Shown in pieces: positions 1-7,238 of a DNA stretch of 20,127 nucleotides; the first letter of the stretch is position 1; every line of letters starts with the position of its first letter. Where the stretch lies: positions 1-20,127 of the forward strand of contig NZ_CALIJF010000006.1 of assembly GCF_938018035.1 (NCBI RefSeq), in the 5' to 3' direction. This DNA comes from an uncultured Campylobacter sp. (lineage in GTDB: Bacteria; Campylobacterota; Campylobacteria; Campylobacterales; Campylobacteraceae). The translations under genes were made by a program, and so were the position numbers. The notes under the pieces were generated by a model. That model was given only the letters and a program-made list of their open reading frames with translations, did not search any database and was not told where the DNA came from.

Positions 1-78
1 GAACGAGCTTTTGAAACAGAAGCTAGGCTGATTTCGCAGCTTTTGCGGCGAATTAATGCGGCGCGGCGTATGCGATAG
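1..78 (+). CDS. 3' end of an unrecognised gene (partial)
   Basis: Frame 1 is open from the window edge to a TAG at 76-78. It gives 25 residues ending in an Arg-rich tail (LLRRINAARRMR). The other two forward frames have stops within the first 30 bases, which weakly favours this frame as the end of a real gene whose body lies upstream. The fragment is amphipathic and basic, and I do not recognise a family. It could equally be chance. Confidence 0.3.
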   Translation, partial: ERAFETEARLISQLLRRINAARRMR

Positions 79-168
79 ATGAAGCTCTTAGGGATAAAAT
101 TTTAAATCTGCTCGCAGCGTTTTGCTTCGAGCTAAAGCTTTCGGGCGCCAATGACGAAGGCTTTTGCG

Positions 169-177
169 TGTTATAAT
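169..177 (+). promoter_or_regulatory. candidate extended -10 box without a gene
   Basis: TG-T-TATAAT matches the extended -10 form used by sigma-70 promoters. No plausible gene follows for over 800 bp. It may drive a small RNA or be a relic. Confidence 0.25.
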
Positions 178-758
178 TTTATTCGGCGCGATCTCGGCGG
201 CTACCTGCTCTCCTCGCGCACGTTTTGTTCTTTTGAGTTCGTTTTTTCTCGTGCGAGTCGTTTGTGTCGAGTGTCGGTCTGCGACGGAGTGGTTTAAGAA
301 GCACGTCCTAGGAATTTTACTCACGGCTACCGTCAAAGCGCGGCAAAGCTTGCAGGGAATGCGTAAATTGCTCTGCTTGAGAGAGCGAGAACGGAAGCTC
401 TGGGTGCGCGGGTAGGATCGAATACGTAGGGTTAAATTTGAGTGGCAAGCCAATGTGTAGGCTAAATTTAATCAATCACTGCGTCGGATGCGCGTGCCCC
501 AAACCTTGCGCCAAACGATAACGTGGCGAGCGACCGCAGATCATCTAGGTCCAAAGCACGCCTTGATAGATTTAAGCGGATTTAAAAGCACGATTTGCGA
601 TCGGGCGTCTGAGTAAAATTTTTAAAAATTTGATTTGCCTTGGCGATGCGTGAGTGAAATTTAAAACGTATAATGGAGTTTCAAAATCCTCATTCGTTCA
701 CTGCCGCGCCTTTTGTGAAAGTGTTTTTTTGGCGGAAGAGCAAAACCTTAAAAGTATG

Positions 759-993
759 AAATTTTAGTAAGGTAAATTTTAAAAAAGCGAAGTTTTTGCT
801 GAGTAAATTTCAAAAGCGCAGAATTTTAACGAGACGAAATTTTGACGAGATGAAATTTCAAAAAGCGAATTTTAAAGCGTGGCTTCGGCTAGCATTTGCG
901 CAGGCTCATGTCGGCGCTTTTGGGCTAAATTTTCAAAGAGCGGGAATTTTAAGAGAATGAAATTTGAAAAACCGCAAATTTGCGAATAAATTT
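759..993. repeat. RAATTY array, ~16-bp spacing
   Basis: Twelve RAATTY hexamers (AAATTT or GAATTT) start at 759, 774, 805, 821, 837, 853, 867, 927, 944, 960, 976 and 988. Successive distances are 15, 31, 16, 16, 16, 14, 60, 17, 16, 16 and 12, so a unit of about 16 bp dominates. A unit reads roughly RAATTTTnA followed by a purine-rich spacer ending in G. Equal base frequencies would give one site per 1,024 bp. The array ends just before the gpsA ribosome-binding site. Confidence 0.7.
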
Positions 994-1008
994 TTAAAAA
1001 GGAACATA

Positions 1009-1899
1009 ATGAAAATCGCGGTTATCGGCGCTGGCAAATGGGGCAGCGCACTTTTTGACGCGCTTAGCGCGAAAAACGAATGCGTCATCACTTCGCGCAC
1101 GCCAAGACAAATTCCACATTTTGTAAGCGTGAGTGAGGCATTGGAGTGCGAAGCGCTCGTTTTTGCGCTCGCGGCACAACAAACCGCGCAGTGGCTGGAT
1201 CAAAATTTCACCTACAAAAATCAAAAAATTCTAGTCGCTTCCAAGGGCATCGACGCAGCAAGCGGTAGGTTTTTGAACGAAATTTTTGAAGCGTATGTCG
1301 CGCGCGGCAATCTTGCTTATCTATCGGGTCCGTCGTTTGCTACCGAAGTCATGCAGAAGCTGCCTTGCGCGCTCGTCGTAAGCTCGTGTAACGAAAATCT
1401 AGCCGAGCTTTTCGCAAGCGCCTTCCCTGCCTACATCAAGACTTACACGAGTGGCGATATCATCGGCGCAGAGGTGTGCGGCGCGTATAAAAATGTCATC
1501 GCCATCGCTAGCGGCGTTTGCGATGGACTTGAGCTCGGAAATAACGCTAGAGCGAGCCTGATCGCGCGCGGCATCGTAGAGATCGCGCGCTTTGGCAAGT
1601 TTTTCGGTGCTCGAGACGAGACCTTTTTGGGCTTAAGTGGCGTGGGTGATCTGTTTTTGACCGCCTCGAGTGCGCTATCGCGAAACTACCGCGTGGGACT
1701 AGGGCTTGCGCGCGGCAAAGGGCTCGAAGAAATTCTGCGCGAGTTGGGCGAGGTCGCCGAGGGCGTGGCTACGACCGAAGCGGTCGTAAATATCGCGGCA
1801 AAGCACAAGATCTACGCTCCGATCGCTACCGAGGTCGCGCAAATTTTGCATGGGAAGGACGTAAGAGCGAGTCTAAAGGACCTGCTGCGCAAAAAATGA
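1009..1899 (+). CDS. gpsA: Glycerol-3-phosphate dehydrogenase [NAD(P)+]
   Basis: This cytosolic enzyme reduces dihydroxyacetone phosphate to sn-glycerol 3-phosphate, the backbone precursor of phospholipids. The 296-residue product has the family's usual length. Visible motifs are the N-terminal Rossmann loop GAGKWG (7-12), the KGID segment (Lys79), SGPSFA (106-111), the GAYKN segment with the expected catalytic Lys161, and GVGDLFLT (211-218) with Asp214. The frame is open further upstream to 964, but the ATG at 1009 is chosen. It follows an AAAAAGGA ribosome-binding site, and it places the Rossmann strand at residue 3 as in homologues. No gene is packed against either side, so it appears to be monocistronic. 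No clear promoter was found within the upstream RAATTY array. Confidence 0.96.
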   Translation: MKIAVIGAGKWGSALFDALSAKNECVITSRTPRQIPHFVSVSEALECEALVFALAAQQTAQWLDQNFTYKNQKILVASKGIDAASGRFLNEIFEAYVARGNLAYLSGPSFATEVMQKLPCALVVSSCNENLAELFASAFPAYIKTYTSGDIIGAEVCGAYKNVIAIASGVCDGLELGNNARASLIARGIVEIARFGKFFGARDETFLGLSGVGDLFLTASSALSRNYRVGLGLARGKGLEEILRELGEVAEGVATTEAVVNIAAKHKIYAPIATEVAQILHGKDVRASLKDLLRKK

Positions 1900-1993
1900 G
1901 CCGTACGACGGAATTTACTCACTAAATTTTAGCGGTAAATTCGGCCTGCATAGTTTTGATTTATCCGCTATGTTTGTGAAATTTAGTTGCTGG

Positions 1994-2191
1994 TTTGCGA
2001 ATTTTAGTCGGTGTTTGTTTGGATCTGTTTACGTGGCTTTGCCCGATAATTTTATGGGCTTGATTTTCGCCTTGCGGCTTCGCGCGTCTGATACGACGCA
2101 AAATCGCAGCAAAAGAGCGCTTGTATAGATGTGGCGTAGCGGCTTTGCGGATTTTGGTCGGTGTCCGTTTGGATCTGTTTACGCGGCTTTG
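1994..2191 (+). repeat. 48-bp direct repeat, copies 150 bp apart
   Basis: Copies at 1994-2041 and 2144-2191 match at 43 of 48 positions without gaps, sharing for example GGATCTGTTTACG. All five differences are transitions. In every case the left copy has A or T where the right copy has G or C. The sequence between the copies is unrelated. Confidence 0.75.
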
Positions 2192-2313
2192 ACTTAAAAT
2201 TTAGCTTTAAGCTTGAGTGCGAAATTTTAAAGCGAGGTCGTAAAATTTTAAAAAGAGGCTAAATTTTAAAACATTTAAGATGGATCGCAGGTGGTTGACG
2301 GCCGAGGGTGGAA

Positions 2314-2735
2314 CGGACTGCCCGTCTGCGACTGGGTAGATCAAAATTTTTGATGTGTCAGATTTAAAAATTAAGGCGTGATATTTTTTCTTTAGACGAG
2401 GCAGAAATGAGCCAAATAAAGGAGTGCAATCGTGCGCTTTGGATAGAATTTGCGGTAAAATGAGGCGGAAAGGCATAAATTTTGAAAATATTCAAGACAG
2501 ATGATGTGTAATTTTGATAAATTTTTATTGCTTGCAAAGGAGCGGACTATTCGTCCGCGACTGCAGCAAGTTAAATTTTGCAGAATATCGGTGTATTATA
2601 AATTTTAATACAGGAGCCAAGGCGAAGTATTTTATAGAAACATTTTGCTTTGCAAAAATGCTACGCTTGTTTTGAGATGATTTTTTGGGATTGTGCAGTG
2701 AAAATTTTGCGTAGGCTAGACGGGGCAGTCTGCCG
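2314..2735. repeat. dispersed GC-rich hairpin motif, three copies
   Basis: Copies at 2314-2334 and 2543-2563 share CGGACT, CGTC and GCGACTG and match at 17 of 21 positions. A diverged inverted copy lies at 2717-2735 (AGACGGGGCAGTCTG). The second copy folds as GCGGAC-TATTC-GTCCGC. The first keeps the stem with a G-U pair (CGGAC/GTCTG). An AAAATTTT-type tract follows within about 20 bp of each copy. Confidence 0.5.
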
Positions 2736-2802
2736 AGCAAAATTTTAGCAAACTCCGCAAAAAGCGCTCAAAAGGCAAGTCGCAAAGATAAAAGAGGAGA
2801 AG

Positions 2803-4044
2803 ATGAAAAAATACGAAGGCTACAATCTCAGGCTACGCGACGCTCTCGTCGGCGTACAGTTTTTATTCGTGGCGTTTGGCGCGCTAGTACTCGTGCCGAT
2901 CTTAACGGGGCTTGATACGTCCGTGGCGCTGTTTACGGCGGGCATCGGCACGCTGCTGTTTCAGCTCATCACGCGTAAACACGTCCCGCCGATCTTTCTC
3001 GCGTCTAGTTTTGCGTTCATCGCGCCGCTAAGCTTTGGCGTGAAGGAGTGGGGCATCGCCGCGACGATGAGCGGAGTGATCGCGGCGGGGCTTTTTTACG
3101 TGGTTTTAAGCCTGCTCATTAGGCTCAAAGGCGAGGGATTTTTGCATAAAATTTTACCGCCCGTGGTCGTCGGTCCCGTCATCATGACGATCGGCCTCAT
3201 CCTCTCGCCCGCAGCCGTAAATATGGTCATGGGCAAGGGCAAAGAGGCGCTTTACACGCAGGGGCAGTCGCTTACCATCGCGCTCATCTCGCTTTCGGCG
3301 GTTATCGTCGTTATGATGTTTGGCCGCGGCATGCTGCGCCTAGTGCCGATACTTTGCGGTATCGCGGCGGGATACTGCGCGTCGCTGTTTGTCGGCATCG
3401 TGGATTTTACGCCGATTTTAAGCGCGCCGTGGTTTGCGCTGCCGCATTTCACCGCGCCGGTTTTTAAGCTCGAAGCCGTGATCTACATGGTGCCTATCGC
3501 TATCGCGCCCGCGATCGAGCACATCGGCGATATGCTTGCGATCAGCAACGTCACGAAGGAAAATTTCCTCAAAAATCCTGGGCTTAAAAGCACGCTGCTA
3601 GGCGACGGGCTCGCGACGTCGCTAGCTGGCTGCTTCGGAGGACCGCCAAACACCACCTACTCCGAGGTCACGGGCGCGGTCAGCATCACGAAAGCCTACA
3701 ATCCCGCCATTATGACCTTTGCCGCGTTTACGGCGATACTGCTAGCCTTCGTGGGCAAGCTCGGCGCCGCGCTCTCCACGATCCCCGCTCCCGTCATCGG
3801 CGGCATTATGCTGCTGCTTTTCGGTATCATCGCTAGCGTGGGCATGGAAACACTCATAAAAAACAGCGTGGATCTAGCCGAGCCGCGCAATATGATCATC
3901 GTCGCGCTCATCTTCGTCTGCGCGATCGGCGGCATGGTGCTGGATTTTGGCGCGATGAGCTTTAGCGGAGTGGGACTTGGCGCGCTCATCGGCATTACGT
4001 TAAATTTAGTGCTGCCAAAGACCAAGCATTTTGAGGGGTATTGA
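2803..4044 (+). CDS. uraA: Uracil/xanthine permease, NCS2 family (UraA-like)
   Basis: This is an inner-membrane proton-coupled nucleobase transporter, most likely for uracil. The 413 residues are hydrophobic almost throughout, in keeping with the 14-segment fold of NCS2 carriers (E. coli UraA is about 429). Diagnostic parts are the N-terminal DALVGVQFLFVAFGA, the EHIGD segment in the middle (Glu239, His240), and GGPPNTTYSEVTG (279-291). Glu288 in that last segment sits where UraA has a substrate-binding Glu. The ATG follows GAGGAGAAG. The gene stands alone, with long gaps on both sides. Only three RAATTY sites were counted in its 1.24 kb. A different pyrimidine or purine as substrate cannot be excluded. 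Confidence 0.92.
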   Translation: MKKYEGYNLRLRDALVGVQFLFVAFGALVLVPILTGLDTSVALFTAGIGTLLFQLITRKHVPPIFLASSFAFIAPLSFGVKEWGIAATMSGVIAAGLFYVVLSLLIRLKGEGFLHKILPPVVVGPVIMTIGLILSPAAVNMVMGKGKEALYTQGQSLTIALISLSAVIVVMMFGRGMLRLVPILCGIAAGYCASLFVGIVDFTPILSAPWFALPHFTAPVFKLEAVIYMVPIAIAPAIEHIGDMLAISNVTKENFLKNPGLKSTLLGDGLATSLAGCFGGPPNTTYSEVTGAVSITKAYNPAIMTFAAFTAILLAFVGKLGAALSTIPAPVIGGIMLLLFGIIASVGMETLIKNSVDLAEPRNMIIVALIFVCAIGGMVLDFGAMSFSGVGLGALIGITLNLVLPKTKHFEGY

Positions 4045-4047
4045 GTT

Positions 4048-4192
4048 AAATTTTGCGCGGAGCGTGAGTCGTTTCGCGCGGTTGCGGGTAAATTTGAACT
4101 CAAATTTCGGCGTCAAATTTCCCCGCAGCTTTCGCCGTCAAATTTACCGCGCCCTAAATTTTAAAATTTCCCCCGCAAACGCTTTCAAATTT
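4048..4192. repeat. RAATTY cluster between uraA and the DKNYY gene
   Basis: Eight AAATTT hexamers start at 4048, 4090, 4102, 4115, 4140, 4156, 4164 and 4187. Several share the context CGTCAAATTT. Spacing is less regular than in the array at 759-993. There is no coding potential in this 184-bp gap. Confidence 0.6.
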
Positions 4193-4216
4193 CAAACGTT
4201 TTAAACTAGCAAGATA

Positions 4217-4222
4217 TATAAT
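4217..4222 (+). promoter_or_regulatory. -10 box of a probably leaderless transcript
   Basis: TATAAT ends 6 bases before the ATG at 4229. Transcription starting the usual 6-8 bases downstream would begin at or next to the A of the start codon. No Shine-Dalgarno sequence lies between the box and the ATG. Confidence 0.5.
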
Positions 4223-4228
4223 TGCCTT

Positions 4229-5671
4229 ATGAAAAAGACGAATAATTTAAGCAAATTTGATAAAAAGGCGCTAAAGCTGCTCTTTGCGGTACTTTTCGTG
4301 CCGCTCTTCGTCTCGCTCGTTTTTATCTATGAGTTATCGGTGTATGACCGCTCGCGCGAGCTGCCCGCGGACGCGCAAAAGATTGGGGGTTACTACAACA
4401 TCGGCGGCAAAATTTATCTACGCTCTTGGAATCTCGCTCCCTACGAGCTAGAGGGCGGCGCGGACGCGGCGAGCTTTCGCGCGCTTGATACCGGCAGATA
4501 CTCCTACGCAAACGTCGGCATGGACGCTAGTAGCGTATTTTGCGGCGCTCGAAAGATGTCGGGGCTCAATCCCGCCCGCACGCAAAAGATCGGCGCGCGA
4601 TACTACAGCGACGGGCGCGTGAGCTATTTCTGCTCGGACGTCACGCAGCGCACGGGTGGCGCGATAAGCTACATTTACAAGGTCTTTTTCCACGCCTTTG
4701 GGCTCTCCAAATGGCCGCAGGAGTATAACTATCCATACGCGAGGCTGGATACTAGCGCGCCCATCTCGCCTCTGACCGAGAGCCCGTACGTCGCCACGGA
4801 CGGCGAGCGGGTATTTTACGAGGGTAAAATTTTAGAGGGCGCGGATGCAAAAAATCTAAAACAGATAAGGCTAAAAATCACACACGAAGACGGTCCCGAT
4901 TCGCCCGCGCACTTTCGCCAGGTCGATCGGTGGCTAAGCGACGGACGCAGCGTCTATGCGGACGGCGAGAGGCTAAATTTCACGCCTAGCGAGCGGATGT
5001 ATCTCGTGGAGTCAAACGCCGGCATAGAGTTTCTTTTTGATCCCACCACGGGCGCGGTGTTTATGGACGGCGAGAGATTTGATGCCGCAAACGAGCCTTA
5101 TACGCCGCTAAATTTTCAGGGCAGGCATCAAGAATACATGCTGTTTGCGAGTAAAAACGGCATATTTTATCTAAGCAAGGATAAAATTTTAAATCGCCCG
5201 CGCGCTAGCGGCACCGAGGGCTGGCTCAAAGACGCGTTTTGGTACGTTTATTATAAATTCGGCGCAGACGGCAGTCCGCTAAGCGCGCTAAAAAGGGCGG
5301 GCGACAATCCGTTTAAAGGCGCCGTGCGGCAGATCTCGGAAAAGCTTTTGAAGGATGACGCGGGATTTTATTATCTAAATTTCTACTCGCATAGCGTTTA
5401 CGTCACGGGTCGCAGCGGCAGGCATCTGGATAAGCGGACAAATTTCATCGATCTGCGAAAGATCACGCTAGACGTGCACGACGATGAGGTGATGGCGCAG
5501 ATCGCGGACGAGGCGGCGCGAAACCCCGAAATGTCGCAGCAGGTCTTTACCGCGCAGGACGTGGAGTATGAAAACGGCGCGGCCTTTTATATGTATTGCC
5601 TTGCGGCGGTTTTATTGCTCGGAGCTTGGATTTATAGCTACCTTAAAAAGCGCAGCTTGCGACGCGGCTAA
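4229..5671 (+). CDS. DKNYY-like membrane-anchored envelope protein
   Basis: The 480-residue product has an N-terminal membrane segment (about 15-35) and a second one near the C-terminus (about 453-471) followed by KKRSLRRG. The large middle part is therefore probably periplasmic. That part contains repeats of the type D-G-x-x-V-[FY]-Y/A-x-G-x-x-[LI], such as DGERVFYEGKIL, DGRSVYADGERL and KNGIFYLSKDKIL, each followed by residues like DAKNL. This is the pattern of the DKNYY family, which is common in Campylobacter and has no known biochemical role. No catalytic residues are evident. The start has no ribosome-binding site but lies directly behind a TATAAT box. No later in-frame start would keep the N-terminal anchor. 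Confidence 0.7.
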   Translation: MKKTNNLSKFDKKALKLLFAVLFVPLFVSLVFIYELSVYDRSRELPADAQKIGGYYNIGGKIYLRSWNLAPYELEGGADAASFRALDTGRYSYANVGMDASSVFCGARKMSGLNPARTQKIGARYYSDGRVSYFCSDVTQRTGGAISYIYKVFFHAFGLSKWPQEYNYPYARLDTSAPISPLTESPYVATDGERVFYEGKILEGADAKNLKQIRLKITHEDGPDSPAHFRQVDRWLSDGRSVYADGERLNFTPSERMYLVESNAGIEFLFDPTTGAVFMDGERFDAANEPYTPLNFQGRHQEYMLFASKNGIFYLSKDKILNRPRASGTEGWLKDAFWYVYYKFGADGSPLSALKRAGDNPFKGAVRQISEKLLKDDAGFYYLNFYSHSVYVTGRSGRHLDKRTNFIDLRKITLDVHDDEVMAQIADEAARNPEMSQQVFTAQDVEYENGAAFYMYCLAAVLLLGAWIYSYLKKRSLRRG

Positions 5672-6468
5672 ATTTAGCGGTGCGACGGAAGGTAAATTTA
5701 GAGCGAGACAAAAATACCGACGTCGTGTTATCCAGCGCACCCTTGGCTACAGAAGGTAAATTTTAAGAGCGGGATGGCATGGTGGAGCAGTAAATTTAGA
5801 TAGTATTGCGGTTGCCAGCACGGCAATGCGGCAAAATTTATGGGCGCTGTGATTGCGAGTACAGCAAGTGTAAGTAAAGAGAGACGGCTCTACCATATTT
5901 TTAAAGCGTTCCATTATGGGTAAGGCATCATGGCGGTGGGATGTGATAAACGGGCTATAAAAGCTAGAGGTATTGCATTGTATGTCGGCGCGCAATAATG
6001 AGGCGGCGGGAGATAACGGGATTCGGTATAAAGTGGCAAATAAGATGTACAAAGCAAGCTTTGTGGCTTTTGTTTTTTGAGACCTATTTAATTTCGCCGT
6101 GCGAGGGTTATTTGAGGCATGGTGAGCTCCACTAAATTTAAAGGCAAAACGGGAAAGACATCGTTTTTGCTTACGACGATGGGCGCGTGCTGAAGTACCG
6201 CTTTGGCGGCACACTTTGTTTTAAATTTCATAGCGTCTGTTGGCTTAGGCTCGCGCCGTATATAATTTTAGTGGCAAAATGAGCGTAAAATTCCATGCTG
6301 TATTTGCACGGAAGCACGCAAACTAAGGTATTGTGTTAGACCTAGCGAGCATCGATGTCGTACCGCTTCGGCAAAATTTCATTTTCAGTATTTTTTGTAT
6401 CTCATTTGTGCTTATATGCTCGAGTGTTGCTTCGGCAAAATTTTATTTGCTAAACGCGCACTGCCTAC
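5672..6468. other. 797-bp gap without a convincing gene
   Basis: A 155-codon frame on the minus strand has no domain, no ribosome-binding site and unlikely composition, so I do not call it. The gap contains scattered AAATTT hexamers, a TATAAT at 6261-6266 with only a 15-codon ATG frame behind it, and a 15-bp direct repeat (GCTTCGGCAAAATTT) at 6365-6379 and 6429-6443. That repeat lies just downstream of the minus-strand gene ending at 6469. No tRNA was seen. Confidence 0.55.
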
Positions 6469-7038
6469 TTATCGCCACATTTGTTCGCACTGGGCAATTA
6501 TTGCTTCGTCTATATCTCCTAAGGCGCGCAGCATTTGAATAGTAAAATCAATAAATGCGTTTCCGTTTGCGGTGATCATTTTACCGTCTACTACGGCTTC
6601 GCGACTTGTTTGTATAAAGGCATGCTTATTTTTGTATTTTGGCAAATTAACGATGTCTGCTAGACTATTTGCGGTGTGATGGCAGTCATTTAGTGCTCCT
6701 GCCGCCGCTAAGAAATACGCCCCGTCGCAAATACCGCCTACCACCTTGCCTTGTTGTTTAAATTCCTCTATTAAATTAGCAATTTTTGAGGCGTTTTCGC
6801 TAGGCAGTTCGCGCCATGAATTTCTAGCGCCGATTAACACGATTGCCGCGGCATCTGGCGAAATTTCATCTATTGTTAAATCAGGTTTTGCGCGTAAAGC
6901 TCCGAACGATACTTTCTCGTTTTTATCGGTTGAGGCATAAAGGATGCTATAGTCCGTGAAATATCGTAGTGCGGGAGCCAGTAGCGAAGCCTCCCAGTCG
7001 GCAAAGCCGTCTAAAATAACGATTACTAAAGTTTTCAT
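6469..7038 (-). CDS. DJ-1/PfpI family protein
   Basis: A 189-residue cytosolic protein of the class I glutamine-amidotransferase-like superfamily. The fold is shown by the N-terminal strand KTLVIVILDGFADWE, with the family's conserved acidic residue in ADWE. The nucleophile-elbow sequence GGICDGAYFLAAAGAL supplies the candidate reactive Cys, and HHTANS and TANGNAFIDFTIQML follow. Members include chaperones, deglycase-like proteins and amidases, and the exact reaction cannot be told from sequence. The ATG at 7038 is preceded by AAGGAG on the minus strand. It lies 200 bp downstream of rpoD in the same direction, with a hairpin between them, so it is probably transcribed separately. Base composition is more AT-rich than the neighbouring genes. 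Confidence 0.85.
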   Translation of the reverse strand: MKTLVIVILDGFADWEASLLAPALRYFTDYSILYASTDKNEKVSFGALRAKPDLTIDEISPDAAAIVLIGARNSWRELPSENASKIANLIEEFKQQGKVVGGICDGAYFLAAAGALNDCHHTANSLADIVNLPKYKNKHAFIQTSREAVVDGKMITANGNAFIDFTIQMLRALGDIDEAIIAQCEQMWR

Positions 7039-7119
7039 AAAGTCTCCTTGAATAACCTACACTACTCAGTTCGGTTCGCATATCAAACTAAGCAAAATCG
7101 TAGAATTTATAAAATTTTT

Positions 7120-7153
7120 TAGAATTCCGCTTTGGATTTAGAGCGGAATTCTA
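7120..7153 (-). terminator. 12-bp perfect hairpin between rpoD and the PfpI gene
   Basis: TAGAATTCCGCT (7120-7131) pairs perfectly with AGCGGAATTCTA (7142-7153) around a 10-base loop. It lies 85 bp past the rpoD stop in the direction of transcription. On the minus strand it is followed by A6T4 rather than a pure T run, so termination is plausible but not textbook. A near-copy of the outer arm (TAGAATTT) at 7101 allows an alternative pairing. Confidence 0.5.
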
Positions 7154-7238
7154 TGATTTTACAAGTACGCGCGATAACATCACTTTAAAAAGCCCGCTAC
7201 CTCGGCGTGTCGCTAGATCGCTATATCTGCGTTTTGCT

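Larger units (their letters stand above)
79..1008. other. 930-bp gap without a convincing gene
   Basis: I see no convincing gene here. The open frames on both strands lack family resemblance, and their putative starts lack Shine-Dalgarno sequences. The gap holds an extended -10-like box at 169-177, a second TATAAT at 669-674 followed by a T7 run at 724-730, and from 759 to 993 a loose array of RAATTY hexamers. It may be decayed sequence, or it may hold unannotated small RNAs. Confidence 0.6.
1900..2802. other. 903-bp gene-poor gap with decayed short repeats
   Basis: I see no convincing gene on either strand. The two minus-strand open frames have no recognisable domains and no ribosome-binding sites. 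The gap carries a 48-bp direct repeat at 150-bp spacing, three copies of a GC-rich hairpin motif, and many RAATTY hexamers. Just after gpsA, GAATTTAC (1911-1918) and GTAAATTC (1935-1942) form an 8-bp inverted repeat around CTAAATTTTAG. This could be a weak terminator, but no T tract follows. Confidence 0.6.

Noticed and set aside
88..453. 121-codon minus-strand frame overlapping an 83-codon plus-strand frame
   Set aside because: Very Arg/Ser/Thr-rich composition, no ribosome-binding site and no domain. The opposite frames contradict each other and lie in a repeat-rich gap.
759..993. CRISPR array
   Set aside because: Spacing is about 16 bp and only a hexamer recurs. There are no 25-40 bp conserved repeats or same-length unique spacers.
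964..1008. Longer N-terminus for gpsA
   Set aside because: The extra 15 residues lie in the RAATTY array and precede the Rossmann strand that begins the family. The ATG at 1009 has the ribosome-binding site.
4051..4082. GCGCG/CGCGC pairing after uraA as a terminator
   Set aside because: Only five base pairs around a 15-base loop, and no T tract follows.
5747..6214. 155-codon minus-strand frame
   Set aside because: No recognisable domain, no ribosome-binding site, and a composition typical of random translation. Stop-free length alone is weak evidence in this sequence.
6279..6326. 15-codon ATG frame behind the TATAAT at 6261
   Set aside because: Too short, no ribosome-binding site, no hydrophobic or conserved feature.
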